From Carettochelys insculpta (Eukaryota > Chordata > Testudines > Carettochelyidae), in NCBI RefSeq assembly GCF_033958435.1, contig NC_134137.1, forward strand, positions 224,357,501-224,421,500: a stretch of 64,000 nucleotides of DNA, written 5' to 3'. This document shows, in pieces, positions 22,405-35,645 of the stretch. The position numbers and the translations under genes were made by a program. The notes beneath the pieces are model-generated. The model was given only the letters and a program-made list of their open reading frames with translations, searched no databases and was not told the origin of the DNA. Position 1 is the stretch's first letter. Each line of letters opens with the position of its first letter.

Positions 22405-23330
22405 TTCCCACTGTATTGTGGGTACCACAGGGTACCACATTTACTGTCATTCTATATTTTGATAATGGAGTAAAGAATAGGCTTATAAAATTTGAATATG
22501 ACACCATGCTGGGTGGGACTGCAAGCACTTTTGTAGACAAGATTAGAATTCAGCAAGACCTTGACAAATTGGAGAACTGGTCTGAAATCAAGAAGATGAA
22601 ATTTAGTGAATGTAAGTGTAAAGTACTTCCATTAGGAAGAAAAAAAATACACAACTCCGTAATGGGGAATAATTGGGCAGGTGGCTGTACTGGTTGACAG
22701 GATCTCAGGAATACAGTAAATCAAAAAATGAATACGAGTCAACAGCGTGATGTAGTTCAAGTGCGGCTAATGTTTGGGGTGGAACGGTAGGCATATCCTA
22801 TGCAAGACATAAGATGTAATTGTTCCACTGTACTCTGCACAATTCTGGAGAACTGCCTCGAATTCTGGATGCAGCACCTTACAAAAATAGTGGACAAAGT
22901 GGAGAGAAATCACAGGAGATAAAAATGATAAAAGGTTTAGAAAACTTTAGTTAAGTAAGGAAAGGTTAAAAATCTGGGCATGTTTATTCTTGAGGAGAGA
23001 TGACTGAGGGGGGATCTGATAATAGGCTTCTTATGGGTTGTTACAAAGAAGAAAGTGATCAATTGTTCTCCATGTCCACTGAAGGCAGGACAAGAAGTAA
23101 TGAGCTTAATCTGAAACAAAGAACATATAAAAACACTTTCTAAATATAAGAGTAGATAAGCTCTGGGACTGGCTGCCCACATCATTAGAGGGTTTGAAGA
23201 ACAGAGAGCTGGACAGAGAGCTGTGAAGAATGGTCTGGAGTTGCTGACATGGTCCTGCCTCAGCACAGGAGGCTAGACTTGACAACTTCTTGAAGTCCTA
23301 CTCAGCCCTAGATTTCTGTTATGGTATGGG
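22405..23330 (+). mobile_element. CR1 LINE fragment, distal ORF2 and 3' UTR
   Basis: It starts within the late reverse transcriptase region (decayed FADDTKLGG-type segment near 22480-22520) and continues through the CR1-specific domain. Familiar phrases include GATTAGAATTCAGCAAGACC, CTTGACAAATTGGAGAACTGG, TTGTTCTCCATGTCCACTGA and the tail GGTCCTGCCTCAGCACAGGA. Frames are broken throughout. Confidence 0.82.
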
Positions 23331-23871
23331 ACTGCAGAGGAAGCACTTAAAGTGTAATCAGTGAAATTCATGCAGTAGGCTCAGTCATGTTGTGGGCATA
23401 TATTGATTTTGCACAGGAGGAGGAGAAAATAAGGAGGATTTGGCACAGACTTTGGATAATCAAAGTGAAGCTGTCACCCCATAAAAATATAATTTGTGAA
23501 AGATATTTGCTCTTTAAAATTCCTAATCAAAGGCCATTTGAGCCTGCTGATGCATTTGTAATAGGCTAAACATGTAATGATGTGAATTTGAGTAGACTGG
23601 ATCAGATTTAGGTCAATATTGATATCTACCTTTGAATGAGAACCTAAGCTGACTGAGGTCAAAGAAAGAATTTCCAGGCCCCAAGCAGGTGCAGACTGCT
23701 GCAGCAAACTGTTTGACTTTAAGCCATAGACACAGGCATTTGAAGAAAAAGTGTAATACTCATGTGGTCAAAAGACACAGTAGCAAATGAGCACTGAGTC
23801 CACACAGAATCATTTCCCAAGGAGAACACTGGAAATGGAGGGAACCAGAAAAAAATTGGCCAGAAAAGAAG

Positions 23872-24070
23872 ATATACATATCTCACAGAACTTGAAGGGA
23901 CCTTGAGAGGTCATCGAGTCCAGTCCCTTGCCCTCTTGGCAGGACAAGCACTATCCCTGAAAGATTTTTTTTTTAATTTATTTGCCCCAATTGCCTAAAT
24001 GGCCTCCTCAAGGATTGAACTTATAACCCTGGCTTTACAAGGCCAATGCTCAAACCCTTGAGCTATAAAA
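23872..24070 (-). mobile_element. tRNA-headed SINE with CR1-like tail
   Basis: Read on the minus strand it opens with a tRNA-like head (AGCTCAAGGGTTTGAGCATTG, then a box-B-like phrase near GGTTATAAGTTCAATCC). It ends with GACTGGACTCGATGACCTC and CCCTTCAAGTTCTG, the CR1-type 3' tail. Sister copies are at 28875 and 39522. Confidence 0.75.
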
Positions 24071-27000
24071 GGTTTTGTTACGTGCAAAAGTTCCAAAGCA
24101 GTAAGATAAGGTTGAGAACAAGAACCGAAAAAATGGCCCAGCCCTTGACTCTAATTGTATGACATAGCTTTCAAAATGATACCTTTTTCATGAGCCATGA
24201 GAGATCACATACTTGGAGAACGGAGAGAAAATGTCTTAGACCTCTTTGCCTGCACCGTAAGGATAGACTAAGTGGATCACATTGACAAATGCAGCTAAAT
24301 ATTAATAATCTAGGAGTATCTTTTAAATTGGATAACTGCAATGTACCACAAGGTAAACATTAGGATTAAAAACCAGCCTACTCATTAAGTTAATAAAATG
24401 TGATGTGTGCGACGGTGCTAAAGAATCTTAAGCATACTAAGAGAATTCCCAGATAACTGCAAAGACCTAGAATATCTGGAAGGAAAATTCCACTTTACAG
24501 CTGACATCTCTACTTCCACTGACCCATTTCCTAAGAACATTTCTGTGTCCTAAAAGGAGTGAAAAAATGAACCTGATAAAATAAAAAAAAATCTGGGAGT
24601 TATTAAAATGGTTTGCATGAACTCTGTGTTTATAACTGAAAAGGCCAAAAATGGATATTTGTTGAGTCACATGACTAAAATAAAGCAATAGAACGTGAAC
24701 ATATCTGATCAAATCTGTTGAAGGAGAAAAAAACTAACTTGTCAGCAGAACATAAATATTCTCGATATTAGATGCAGGACATGGCTTGTTTGCAAGAAAA
24801 ATTGTTGAGACAAGCTTTAAGCTAGTAATTTTTAGTCCACCATTTGGATATTATGCAGTGCATTTAAGCAATAGCCATTTGGTGCTAGTTCTGCTCCCAA
24901 GGTATTACAAAGAGTAATTGCACAGATCTTTTTGCAATTAGTAAGTGTCAAAATTATAATGGATGATGTCGTAATTTGGGTATAGGGAAGTTAACACAAC
25001 GAAGGTCTATGGCAAGTTTTGTAGGAAGAGTGACACTTTACATTACACAAAGTGAAAATCTGATGTAGCAGAACTTACTGGATGTATGGTGGTTGTAAAT
25101 TAAGAAAAATGGCTTAAATGCTAATCAAGATAAAATAAAAACAATAAATGAAGTGCCCACTTCATCGAGTAAAATCAATATACAGAGATTTTGGGGGATG
25201 ATAAACTGTATGTCATAATTCAGATCCAACCCATCTACGGTCAATCCCTGAAGGAAACGATTCCTGAAGGAAATTGCTGACAAGTAGCATTACTTGGCCA
25301 CAGAGGGATGAACATAAGCAAGAACTTGAGGAATTGGAAACACTGATTGTTAAATCATAATATTTTAAACTTGGTGAAATAGCAAAGTCAAAAGCATTGT
25401 CAGTAGGTAAGTCTTCTGAAAGGAAAACCTAAATTCGGAAGAGCTGTCATTTATACTGAAACTTCTAAGCCAGGCAGTAAGAAAAAATACTATACCCAGG
25501 TTGAAGGGGAGACTTTGGTTCAGTTTTCTTAAGCCTCATCAATATACAAGCAGAAGATGTGTGCAAACACATCACATACCTTATGAAACCTTTTTGCCTG
25601 GTTTTCAGAGGTATTGCCTATTGACCTCAATGGTATGTGTAGATTCAGCACTCTTTGAAAATAATCAGGCCTTTTGCTTCTAGCACCATCTGAGATCTTT
25701 GGGATGAATCTGAAGCCATTCTGAAATGGAGGTAAATTTTCAAAAGATATAAATTGCAGTTAGGTGCCTGGGTCCCATCAGGAAAGTGTGTGTCCTCGCT
25801 GCAATTTGTGCCTTTGAAAATTCCCCCCATGATCTTCACACGGAATATAAAGTGGCTTAAGAATGGCACATCAAACACCCTTATCAGAGCAGCGAACAGA
25901 TCTACATCATCTAAAAGCAATGATGATGACTACTGATGTGCGGTATGAAGGTAAATATTTGTTCTGAGAGCTCCACTAACATGTCCAATAGCTTGTGAAT
26001 CATTTCCAGATGCTGGGTCATGAGTGCCCAGATGTGTAGAAGTGGAATAATTTGAATTTAACAGAGAAAAAAAAATCTATTTATTGCTAAACTAGATCTC
26101 TGTGCTAAATTCAGGATGGTTACAAGTGCTAACTAGTACAACCAGCGTCAGGATGCCCATCACCTTTACCCGAAGACTATTTTTTTCTAAAACCCAATAA
26201 TTTCCCACTTGGAATTTTCTCTGATCTCCTCCTCTGACCTTTTTGCCTGTAATCTTACTCCCTAAAACCAACTCAAAATAGTGTGGGTAATCTCATCTTC
26301 CTGGCTCATGATTCTGACTACCTCTACCTCTTGGCTCCCCATTTTCCAATGCAGTACACGCAAAACGGCATGTTCTCTCAAGGCCAACACCCACTTTTGC
26401 CAACTATGACAAACTCAAAGGTCTGATTCTGCTCCTCCTCCCAAGCATTTTCACATCTCCTCCCTCACCACTTCTGAAAGTGGGAAGGTCTCCCAGCCAA
26501 AATCCATATACCTACTACCACCTTATCCTCCTCCTGTTCCTTCACCAAACCTCACCCCCTCCATAAAGCATACTGAAAGCTGTCTCCTGAGAACAGGTAG
26601 GCAGGAAGAGAATTGCGATCACTGCTTCCAGCTGGCTAAGAACTGGGCACCTCTGTCAGAGGGCACCCTTACCACCCAGAGCGCCCCATCATGACAGGAT
26701 GTAGTGGGGCAGAGGTTCTCCGATCCTAGTGTCGCCTTACAACCATAAGTGTCTGCAGCTTCCATGGTCTAGTCTGCTATGTCCAGGCCACCTCTCAGTT
26801 CAGGCCCCTCCTGGGTTAACAGCAAAGTTCACAACAGAAAAGATCAAATTCTAATGGCTTCTAAGCCAAGCCATCAGCTATCACCTGGGACTTGTCAATT
26901 TTGGCTTTGTGTTTTTCAGCATTTACACAGGTATATCTCCTCTGGAAGAGGGAGCAGAAGGGAGACCCAGGCTTGTTCTTTCCTCTAGGTTCCAGACTAG

Positions 27001-27835
27001 GGCAGGTAAGGACTGTCTTTGCAATCAATTATCACTGCCCTTGGATTTTCTCTACTTGTTAGTATCTTCCACAGGCTGGTGACTACCACTCCTCCGGCCC
27101 TGGATTTGTAGTTTCTCCCCCAGCCACTGTGGAGCTATGCCAAAGCCACTCCTAGCCTTCCTGACAGCAGCTGGGCTGCATTTCCAACTATCCTTCTAGC
27201 TTTCCATCTTCAGAGAGAAGTTTTTTTCCCAGCCCACTGCCCCCTCTTGGGTTGCTGGTCTGTAGTTCAGACAGTGCTTCTCTTTCTCCTGCTGGAGCTG
27301 TAAGTTTGTCCAGCTTTGTGGCCTTCAAAGGTTTCTCCCTCAGCTGCCTCCTATCACCCTAATCACCAGTCAGACTCAAAGGCTTCAGCAGACAACCTTC
27401 TCCTGATGGAGTGGTGTTTGTCCAGCTAGGAAGGAGATGCCAACATGAACACAAGTTTGTCCCCTTCCTAAAGTTCATCCCATTTAGCTAAGAAACAGGG
27501 TCTTTCCCTGTCCACTCTGTAAGACTCTTACTCCCAGGCCCTTAAAGCAATGGTGACACAATTTCCTCTCAAGCATTATGCATTCCAGGCACCACTTGTG
27601 ATCTATCAACATCCCTTAAATCACTGTATATCTTACACCTACCAAAAATCCTACATGGTTACACTCCCTCTTGGTGGTGGACAGATCCCTAGTGCTGACA
27701 GGCCGACTACTACTCTTAAGGGGACAGAATATCCTAACAAAACCCCTACTACATTTCTTTGTTACCCAGTCTTACCTACTCCATCCTACTTCTTGGTCTC
27801 AGCTGTTTGTTTTTATTTCTCTTTACAGCTGTAAG
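24071..27835. other. Unannotated sequence
   Basis: Nothing recognised over this stretch. Pyrimidine-rich near 26200-27400, AT-rich before that. Short open frames only. Confidence 0.4.
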
Positions 27836-27905
27836 GTCTTTGGGGCTGGATTTATAGTGTATTACATGTTTATGCAGCACCTAGCACAATAGGGATTAAT
27901 CTGCC
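27836..27905 (+). repeat. 3' tail of an old CORE-SINE-type repeat
   Basis: The phrases AAGGTCTTTGGGGCTGGAT and TGCAGCACCTAGCACAATAG occur in many reptile and bird SINE tails. Related tails are at about 59085 and 63835. Confidence 0.5.
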
Positions 27906-28482
27906 TACAGACATTATCTGCCACTATAATATCAACATTAAACAGTGATCATTTTAAGTTGGCAAAATACTGCACTGAGCCATGATAACAAAAGAGTAAT
28001 TAGAAGTCCATCATTGCTGATTAAGCCAAGCACATCTTAGAAATGTGTATTATCAGCCTCATGTATGGATATGATTCGCATAAAATGATACATTGTGAAA
28101 ATAAAATATTGATTACCCATTTGATATAACAACTGCCAATGCACACAATATGTGAGGCTTGATTCCTAATCCCAATTCTCAAGTGTAAGCTCAGTGATTC
28201 ACTAAATGTTATAGTCTGTATACTATCAAGCATCAATGAGTTTCACCAGTCAATTTTTCTGTAATACCTACATGCCATACCATTGACTAAGCTCCTACCA
28301 GATAAAAAGTTCTTCCCAGCTAAAAATCTTTTTGGTACACCCGTTGGGAGGCTGCTATGGAGTAACAAGGGGACTGTGGCACTAATGCACACAAACACAT
28401 ACCTAGAAGTTACATATGATAACATTCATTTTGAGGATCTGAAAAAATTTTGTGAACATTAGTTAATTACACCTCACCATTA

Positions 28483-29342
28483 GAGCTGGTCGGGAATGTT
28501 CTACTGAAATGGACAAAAAAAAAAAAAACAACTTTTTTTTTTCTTCAAGCCAGTTCACCCAAATTTGAAACATACCATTTTTGAACATTTTGAGTCAATT
28601 CCACATTAAGCGATATCTGCCTAACGTGATGTGGTGTCTTGTGGGAGTTTGTAGTTTAGATGCATCACGCATGTTCCAATTCCAGCCTATGGACAGAGCT
28701 CCTTGATTGAGGTACATCTCCCATGAGGCACTGTGGGCTCCTTTCTGATCAAGTAGTGTGGTGCTTCACAAAAGTCACACAACAGAAATGCATTATGGGA
28801 AAAGCATGCTGGGCTGGTAGCCCAACCAATAGGGATGAGGCACTTGAACAATAACTCCCCTAGTACATTGCCACACCTTCACATCACATCTCCTAGAACT
28901 GGAAGGGACCTCAAGAGGTCATCTAGTCCAGTCCCCTGCCCTCTTGGCAGGGCCAAGCATCATTCCTGGCATCTATTTGCCCCAGTTCCTACATGGCCTC
29001 CTCAAAAACTGAGCTCACAACCCTGGGTTTAGCAGGCCACTGCTCAAACCACTGAACTATCCCTCCACCTTAGCTTGAGGAGTTTTAATATGACAAAAAC
29101 ATTTGTTCCTGGTTAAACATAACAAAATGAGATATTTCCATTCGGGAATTTCAAACACTGTGTTGCAATGGAAAACACCGGAACAAAATGTTTCGGTATT
29201 TCCAAACACAAAATTTATCAGAATGTTTGTTCCTGCAAAACTTTTCAATATGTTTGCTTTTTGTCTGAAATTGGGATGAAAACAGGAAGTAAAATATCAG
29301 AATTTCCCATACAACAGACTTTTTTTTTCCCCATTCAGCCCT
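28483..29342. mobile_element. Old MITE-like repeat, split by a SINE
   Basis: The left end TTAGAGCTGGTCGGGAATG and the right end, read on the minus strand, GTAGGGCTGAATGGGG resemble the two ends of a common reptile palindromic repeat with A/T-rich interior. A tRNA-headed SINE (28875-29070) interrupts it. The assignment rests on remembered consensus and the interior is very diverged. Confidence 0.35.
28875..29070 (-). mobile_element. tRNA-headed SINE with CR1-like tail
   Basis: Same family as 23872 and 39522, minus orientation. GAACTGGAAGGGACCTCAAG and TCATCTAGTCCAGTCCCCTG mark the CR1-like tail; AGGCCACTGCTCAAACCACTG marks the tRNA-like head. Confidence 0.82.
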
Positions 29343-32300
29343 ACTTACAATATTATCATCAGGTAACTAATACATACACACAGAGAGATCACTTCACCAG
29401 AAACCAAACTACAGACCCCTTTGATGTGGGTGCAGACCTGTTTAGCAGTGTAATGCAAAACATTTGAGAAGAAGACATGACAAATATTCCACCTGAAAAT
29501 ACAGGAGGAAATTAAGCAGAATACCATTACCTAAGTTGGATTTAGCCAAGGAACTGATGTTAACATCCCTACGCTTATGAAAAGAACCATGTGATCCTTC
29601 ATGACAACCAAAGGATCATATGCTCATTTTCACATGGCATCTGATGATTCCTTCAGCAGCACCTGGACTCACTAGTACCACAATAGAGCATTGGATCAGT
29701 TCTGATTTACAAGGGGACTCCCTTCCTTCTGAATTAATATCTCCAAATAACTGACTCAGCCTTACATCGCTCAGCTTGAGAGATCTGTCAGGATCACAAC
29801 AGAAGGTGATATGGCAGCAAGCCACGATACGTCCACCTGTGGGACAAGGGAGTCAGTAACCAAGGTTCAAAGTTGGCAGCTGTCATAAGAAACATGAGTA
29901 CTGTGTAGCAGTTTGCAACAAATGTCCCTCCAGAACATAACACAGAGAAACACAACAAGGAGTACTGTGTGTCAGCATCGAGGTGGACTGACAGAGCTGT
30001 GGCGGGAGGGACAAGACTGGAACAACAGGGATGGAAGCCTGCCGCTTGACATGAAATTAGCGGAGATCCAGTGAATCCAGACTCAATTCAGGGGCACAGC
30101 AGCTCTGGATCAAACCTCATTGGCACAGCTGGGTAAGGTTGGGAGCAGGGCTGGAATAGGTATGGGGGAGCACAGGCCCGGAGTGATGGGTATTGGCAGA
30201 GCTGAGGAGGGGCGGGGGCAGCCTAAATCTAGAATAGCAGATGCTGGTGGAGGTCCGCAGTGAGATGCATCGGTGGAATGTGGCATGGGCAACCACCATC
30301 CTTGTGCTTGGCATTAACCAGCCACACTCATCTCTCACTTGTACAGACACCCACCTTTGCCACAGTTTGAGAGAAGAAGAGATGTCAGTCTGGCAGCTTC
30401 AGTTACTTTGCTGGTCTCATGAAGGGGCTTTACAGAGAATAAACTAGTACCTCTTTGCAGAAGTCATCACACCCTATTCTAAAAACACAAAACACTCCAG
30501 CACTCTCTCAGGAGGTGTGAATGGGCAGATGGGAGAGGTCTCACTGCTGGGAGCACTGGACTAACAGGGAGTCAGGTGTACGTACACAGAGGCTTAGCTT
30601 TGCTGAGGCATAGCAGCAGCCATCATCTCCTTTGTAGGTAACAAGTATTTAATACTTACTCTTATTCAACCCATTCTCTCCCTGCTCCGGAGTCACAAGT
30701 TCCTGAGGCTTCTCTGAGCCATACTGAAAGTCTAATGAGATAGCACACAGGTTCAAACGCTTCATTTTACAGCCTCCTTCCCCTGGCTTTGTTTATCTAC
30801 ATCTCCTCATTACTGTGGCGAGGAAAGGAAAGGAAACACTTCAGAAATGAAAGATTAGGTTTGCTGTAACATAAAGATGAGCTTTGTAATCACTTTCCTT
30901 TAAGCATAGAATTAAAAGATAATAAAAGCCCTAATTAAGGACCTTGTTAGTTTAACTAGATTTTCATATGCAAAGCGATGTTCGCCGTGTGCTGCAGCCA
31001 TCTGAAATTCCCGCCTGGTCCTCCATGTAGCACCTGTGCCAGTTCCCAACAGCATCCCCCTCCTTCCCTTCTTTCTTACTTTCTTTCCCCTTCTGCCCCA
31101 TATTTTGGTAACTCTTAGGCTGGCTGAGGGTATGTTGCAGTCACCAGAGCCAAGGGCATATGAGACAGAGACGGCACATCTCTCAGACTGACCTGAGCCA
31201 AAGTTGCATGGTGTGAACCTGGGTCAAGGACAGGAAAGAAGGCAGAGCCAAATGCAAAAAGTGTCTTCAGTTAACTCATGGGTAGAGATTTTGGTCAGAG
31301 GTGGGTCAGTGATGTACTTCAGGCCAGTCTACATTGAGGGTCGATACACCTGACCAGGGCTGGGTAGAAGACATGTGATGGAGATGGTTTGAGGGCATAC
31401 CTCAGGCCAGCCTAGGCTTCGGTTGTGCACAGCACAGGTAAACCAGAGAAATGTCTGAGGCCAATCTGAGCAAAGGGCACCCAGGGTGTATTGTGCGCAG
31501 AGCAGAGTTGAATAAGGGCATCTGCGCCAGAGCTAGACCAGATCTTGGCTGGGAGTAGAAAACCATCAAAGTTTATGAGTTTGGGGGTAGTTTTGCTTGG
31601 AGGCACTTATTTCATCCCAACTCAAAGCAAGTGAAACTTGCCCAAAATCTGCAGAGATCCCTGCAAACCCAGGCACGGTGCTTTACATAGACATCAATTT
31701 GGCACCTCAGACACCTTCACAGTGTTGCAGGAAAAAGGAGGGGGATACTTTCAGAATATCCACAAAACTTCCCCTCTGAAGAAGGGCTACATCTTGACTA
31801 AAGTGATTAGGAAGCCATACACATTAAGGAGAGTGAATTGGTCAGGGGACAACCGCTCAGTGCTCAGTGCCTGTGTGGGAAATCAGCTCAGACTTAGAGT
31901 CCTTGCACCCCAGAATGCTCCCAGCCTGTGGTGCACAACGCTACCTCACCTGGCACTGGCATACGGCATGTGAAGCATAAGCTCAGCTGTAACCATCTGA
32001 TAAATTCCTACAGCTGGGAACTCAGCAAGAGGTGGGAATCAGGGCTTTCATCCTCGTTAAATCTGTAATCGAGGACTCATTCTACTTCGTTTAAATCCTG
32101 CTGTGAACGTAAGCAAAAGCCTGGCAGTGCTGAGCAGGGAGGTCACCCAGGGGTGACAGCAAGAGATAAGCTAGGCAGAGAAGGAGCACTGAGATAGAGG
32201 CTGGGAGGGGCTTTGGAGGGGGGTCTACAAAGACAAGAGCCAAGAGCTCCCACTTTCAAGCAAACACTTCTTTTCAGACTGAGGAAATAAATGTATTTCC

Positions 32301-34559
32301 CTCTATACAAAAACTGACTAGAAGATATTGTAATGTTCTCCAGAGATGGGCTCAGGCTAGAGCCTCAGGTCTGGATTCTAACTTATAACTTGACCCCATC
32401 TCTACAATGGGCTGAATCTCAACACCCTGACATTTGGAAGAGTCCAGACTCAGATTTAGAGCCCCCTTGTAGTTTAGCCAGCTGACCCTTCTGTGACAGA
32501 CAGTCCTTTCCATGACTTATTGTACAGGCCAGGACTTAGAGACACCCTGTGTAGTGGTACTAGCTGCACAAGCTACATTAGTCAATCTGTTAATTGGAGA
32601 GTAACACAGAATCCCCTTTGTGTTCATTACAATGATCCTGGCTCTTATCTATGAAATGAGAGATTGCTTAGTTCAGCCCGGTATAGAAACAGGAAATTCT
32701 AATGTGGTCTTAGCACCCAATGTTCAGATACACAGCTTCTGGCTGGCTCCATTTCTAAATTACTACATGTAGTCTTGTGGAAGAGGAACTCACCAATGCA
32801 TTTTAAATACCATTTAAAATAATTAACATCAAAGCACCTTTACTTTGTTAGAGGTTGAAAGAGAGGCCATTTGTTACTAAGAATACTGCAAGTGGCCTTA
32901 ACGCTGCCCCTCCCTTACTACTACCAAGTGGGACAACAGGTATAACAGCCTTACAAACCATTACAGTTATTCACAAATATGTCAACGTTTAACACGCAAG
33001 CTGGCATACTGCTGCTGCAGCTGCTGATTGTGGTGATTACTGTTAGCGTATGGCCAATTCCACAAAGGGCGTGCGTAAGCATTCATTTAAATATAAACAG
33101 CAGATTTGCTTGGACAGCAACCATGGCCCATTTTATTTGCTTGCTGCAAACATAAGCGGCTTTGGTTTTGCAAGACTGTCCCTGGGGAGAGAAAGAGCCA
33201 GGGACACCCGTTTGATGAATGTGTGTTGGCAGGAGCATTTTGCATTGGAAGTGTTTGCACAGCCATCTTGAAAACTCTTAGTGAGTTTGTTAATCAGCCA
33301 ATAAGAAAGAAGAAATAATACCATGTGACTCAGGTGGCTGACCATGCAGCACAATGAAAGAGTACTCAGAACAACAGTCATGGACAACTTCAGGCAGAGA
33401 CATGTTCCAATCAGCTGTTCATCAAACAAACACACACATCTGTGCATGGATCATTCACTAAGGCCACTGTAGACAGCAGGAGGTGGGAAATTTCCATGAC
33501 TTCAGCAAGTAGAGATAGTTTCACTTCTTTATTTTCTGGGAGGGAACAACTCCAGCCAGGCTGATGGTTTGGCAAGGGAGGGGAAAAATTCTCTGCCTGT
33601 CCAATGCTTACAGTTTGGGGAGTAACTTTTCCCAGCTCCCTCAAACTATGCCCATGATCCAGTGGCTTCTGCAAGAAGAAGGGGGTTAAATTAACCTGAA
33701 TAAATTGTTTGCTGTTAACAGACTGCCTCGCTGTAATGATTAATTATTATTATTACTTTCATTTCTAAGGTGCCCTTCAGTGGAATATGTTTACTCTGTA
33801 TCAGCTTCTCATCACGGGAGTGGCACTGTCCTCCCCTCTCAGTGTGAGCCACTTAACTTAGGTCCAGACTCTGCCCTCAGAGTCAGGGCAACTTCAAGGC
33901 TCTCAGTAAAGTTACTCAGCTGTGCAGTGATGTGACTAAGAGCAAAATCTGCCCTTTACATGGGGAAGCTGACTCAAACTGTGGCAATCTCAGGGAACTT
34001 GCCCAACTGATCTCCTGGCTGAACCAAGCCATGCCTACTGCCTGATGCCCCCAAAAGTGTGTAGTTCCAGCTCAGCCAGATCTCCAGCAGGACCCAATCC
34101 CACAGTGCTCCACTTTCCACTGGAAAATCTTGGTTCCTCAGGCTCCACAAGCACTACCCAGGGGAAGAGCCAGAGGGTCCCTGTCAACAGTAGTGGCTTG
34201 AATGGGGCCCTCTGCTGCATGCAGTCAGAGGCTGCTGAGGGGATAGATGAAGGAGAGGTGCACTGCAGGCCTGACTCTGGAGCATGGCATTTCACACCCC
34301 TATCATGACAGCTAAATAAGGGGAATGCAATGGGACATCCAGTCCATGAACAGCATGGAATGGTTTCTCTAGCGCCCAGACCAACGGCTGCCAGAGGAGG
34401 GGACTCTCTAACCATTGGCGGAGGGTTAGGTATGGGATATTGGTATCTCTGCCATATAACAGGATGTGGACTGCAGGAGGGCGTTGGCTGAAGGTGGTGA
34501 CTGGATGTTGTTTGCAGGTGAGTTTTCAGAGCGTAGGACAGAAAAGTTACACTCTATTA
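29343..34559. other. Unannotated, repeat-poor sequence
   Basis: No gene or repeat family recognised. Two blocks (about 30780-31010 and 32990-33200) have the AT-rich, homeodomain-site-like texture of conserved non-coding DNA; see findings. A loosely repeated stretch with CAGGCCAG and CCAATCTGAGC-type phrases lies at about 31170-31480, too diverged to call a tandem array. Confidence 0.35.
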
Positions 34560-35145
34560 CCTGATTTGATTACAGTCTGTACATACCTACAGGGGGAACA
34601 AATATGCAATATTTGGCTCTTTGGTCTAGCAGAGGAAGGTATAACACCATCCGGTGGCTGGAGAGGAAGCTGGATATATTCAAACTGGAAATAACATTTT
34701 AGCACCAATGGTAACGAACCTTGGGTTAGCTTGGGAAGGGCCATAATGGAGCCACCATCGCTGACAATTTTTAAGTTGAAACTGGCTGTTTGTCTAAAAG
34801 ATCTGCTCTAAGAGTCCTGGAGCAGTTCTGTGGTCTGTGTTATGCATGAGGCCGGACTAGATCTGCAGTTCTCAAACTTCATCGCACTGTGACCCCCTTC
34901 TGACAAGAAAAATTACTGTGTGACCCAAAGAAGGGAAACTGAAGCCTGCCCCTGCCCCACACCCCATCACTCCAGGGAGGGGGACCAAACAAAAGCCCAA
35001 GACCTCAGCAAGTCTAAGCCAAACCTGGTGACCCTATTAAAATGGGGTTTCAACTCACTTTGGGGTCCCAACCCATAGTTTCAGAACTCCTGGACCAGAA
35101 GATCATAATAATCCCTTCTGGCCTTTGCATGCAGTTATATGCATA
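34560..35145 (+). mobile_element. CR1 3'-end fragment split by a hAT-like MITE
   Basis: CR1 tail phrases (CCATCGCTGACAATTTTTAA, AAAAGATCTGCTCTAAGAG, TGGTCTGTGTTATGCATGAG, GGCCGGACTAGAT) stop at 34862 and resume at 35093 with GACCAGAAGATCATAATAATC and CCCTTCTGGCCTTTG. The 34863-35092 interval is a separate insertion. Confidence 0.78.
34863..35092. mobile_element. hAT-like MITE, 230 bp, inserted in a CR1 copy
   Basis: The ends CTGCAGTTCTCAAACTTC and, on the minus strand, CAGGAGTTCTGAAACTATG are the typical hAT terminal form (CAG..GTTCTCAAAC). Flanks GACTAGAT (34855-34862) and GACCAGAA (35093-35100) match at 6 of 8 positions, as expected for an aged 8-bp hAT target duplication. Confidence 0.7.
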
Positions 35146-35159
35146 GCCTTGCATGTGCA

Positions 35160-35235
35160 GAGATATGTTTCATATCTGTAGATATCTGCTTCACATCAGC
35201 ATATATCTGCTTCATATCCATGGACATCTGTGGAT
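35160..35235. repeat. Short imperfect tandem repeat
   Basis: Units around ATATCTGCTTCATATC recur three to four times with changes. Confidence 0.5.
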
Positions 35236-35645
35236 AGTGGAGCAGACACCTATGCAAGGATCTCCTTCACACTCCACCCCACTTCCAGGTGAAGGGGCAG
35301 GAGTCTCCAGGGCAGGCCTCTGCACAGCCATTGGGAAAGGATGCAAGGGACACCCTCCCACGCCCAGTGAGCACTGATCTGTGGAGCCCCAGTCCCGGGT
35401 CCCTACTACCACTTACTCCCAGTCCCTGTTTTCCTGCTGCCTGCCTCTTCCCTACACAACCATCCTGCCTCTTTGCTCATTTGTGATCCCTTCTCCCACT
35501 TCTCCAGGTGATTTGTTGTACAGATGCAAGTAGAATCAGGATTATAGATCAGGTGAGGAGTTGAGCCTGGTGGATGTGGTTTGCAGGCAGATCCACATTT
35601 CTGTAAACACACAGGGCTCTAGTTATATGCACAGAAGGTGTTTTG

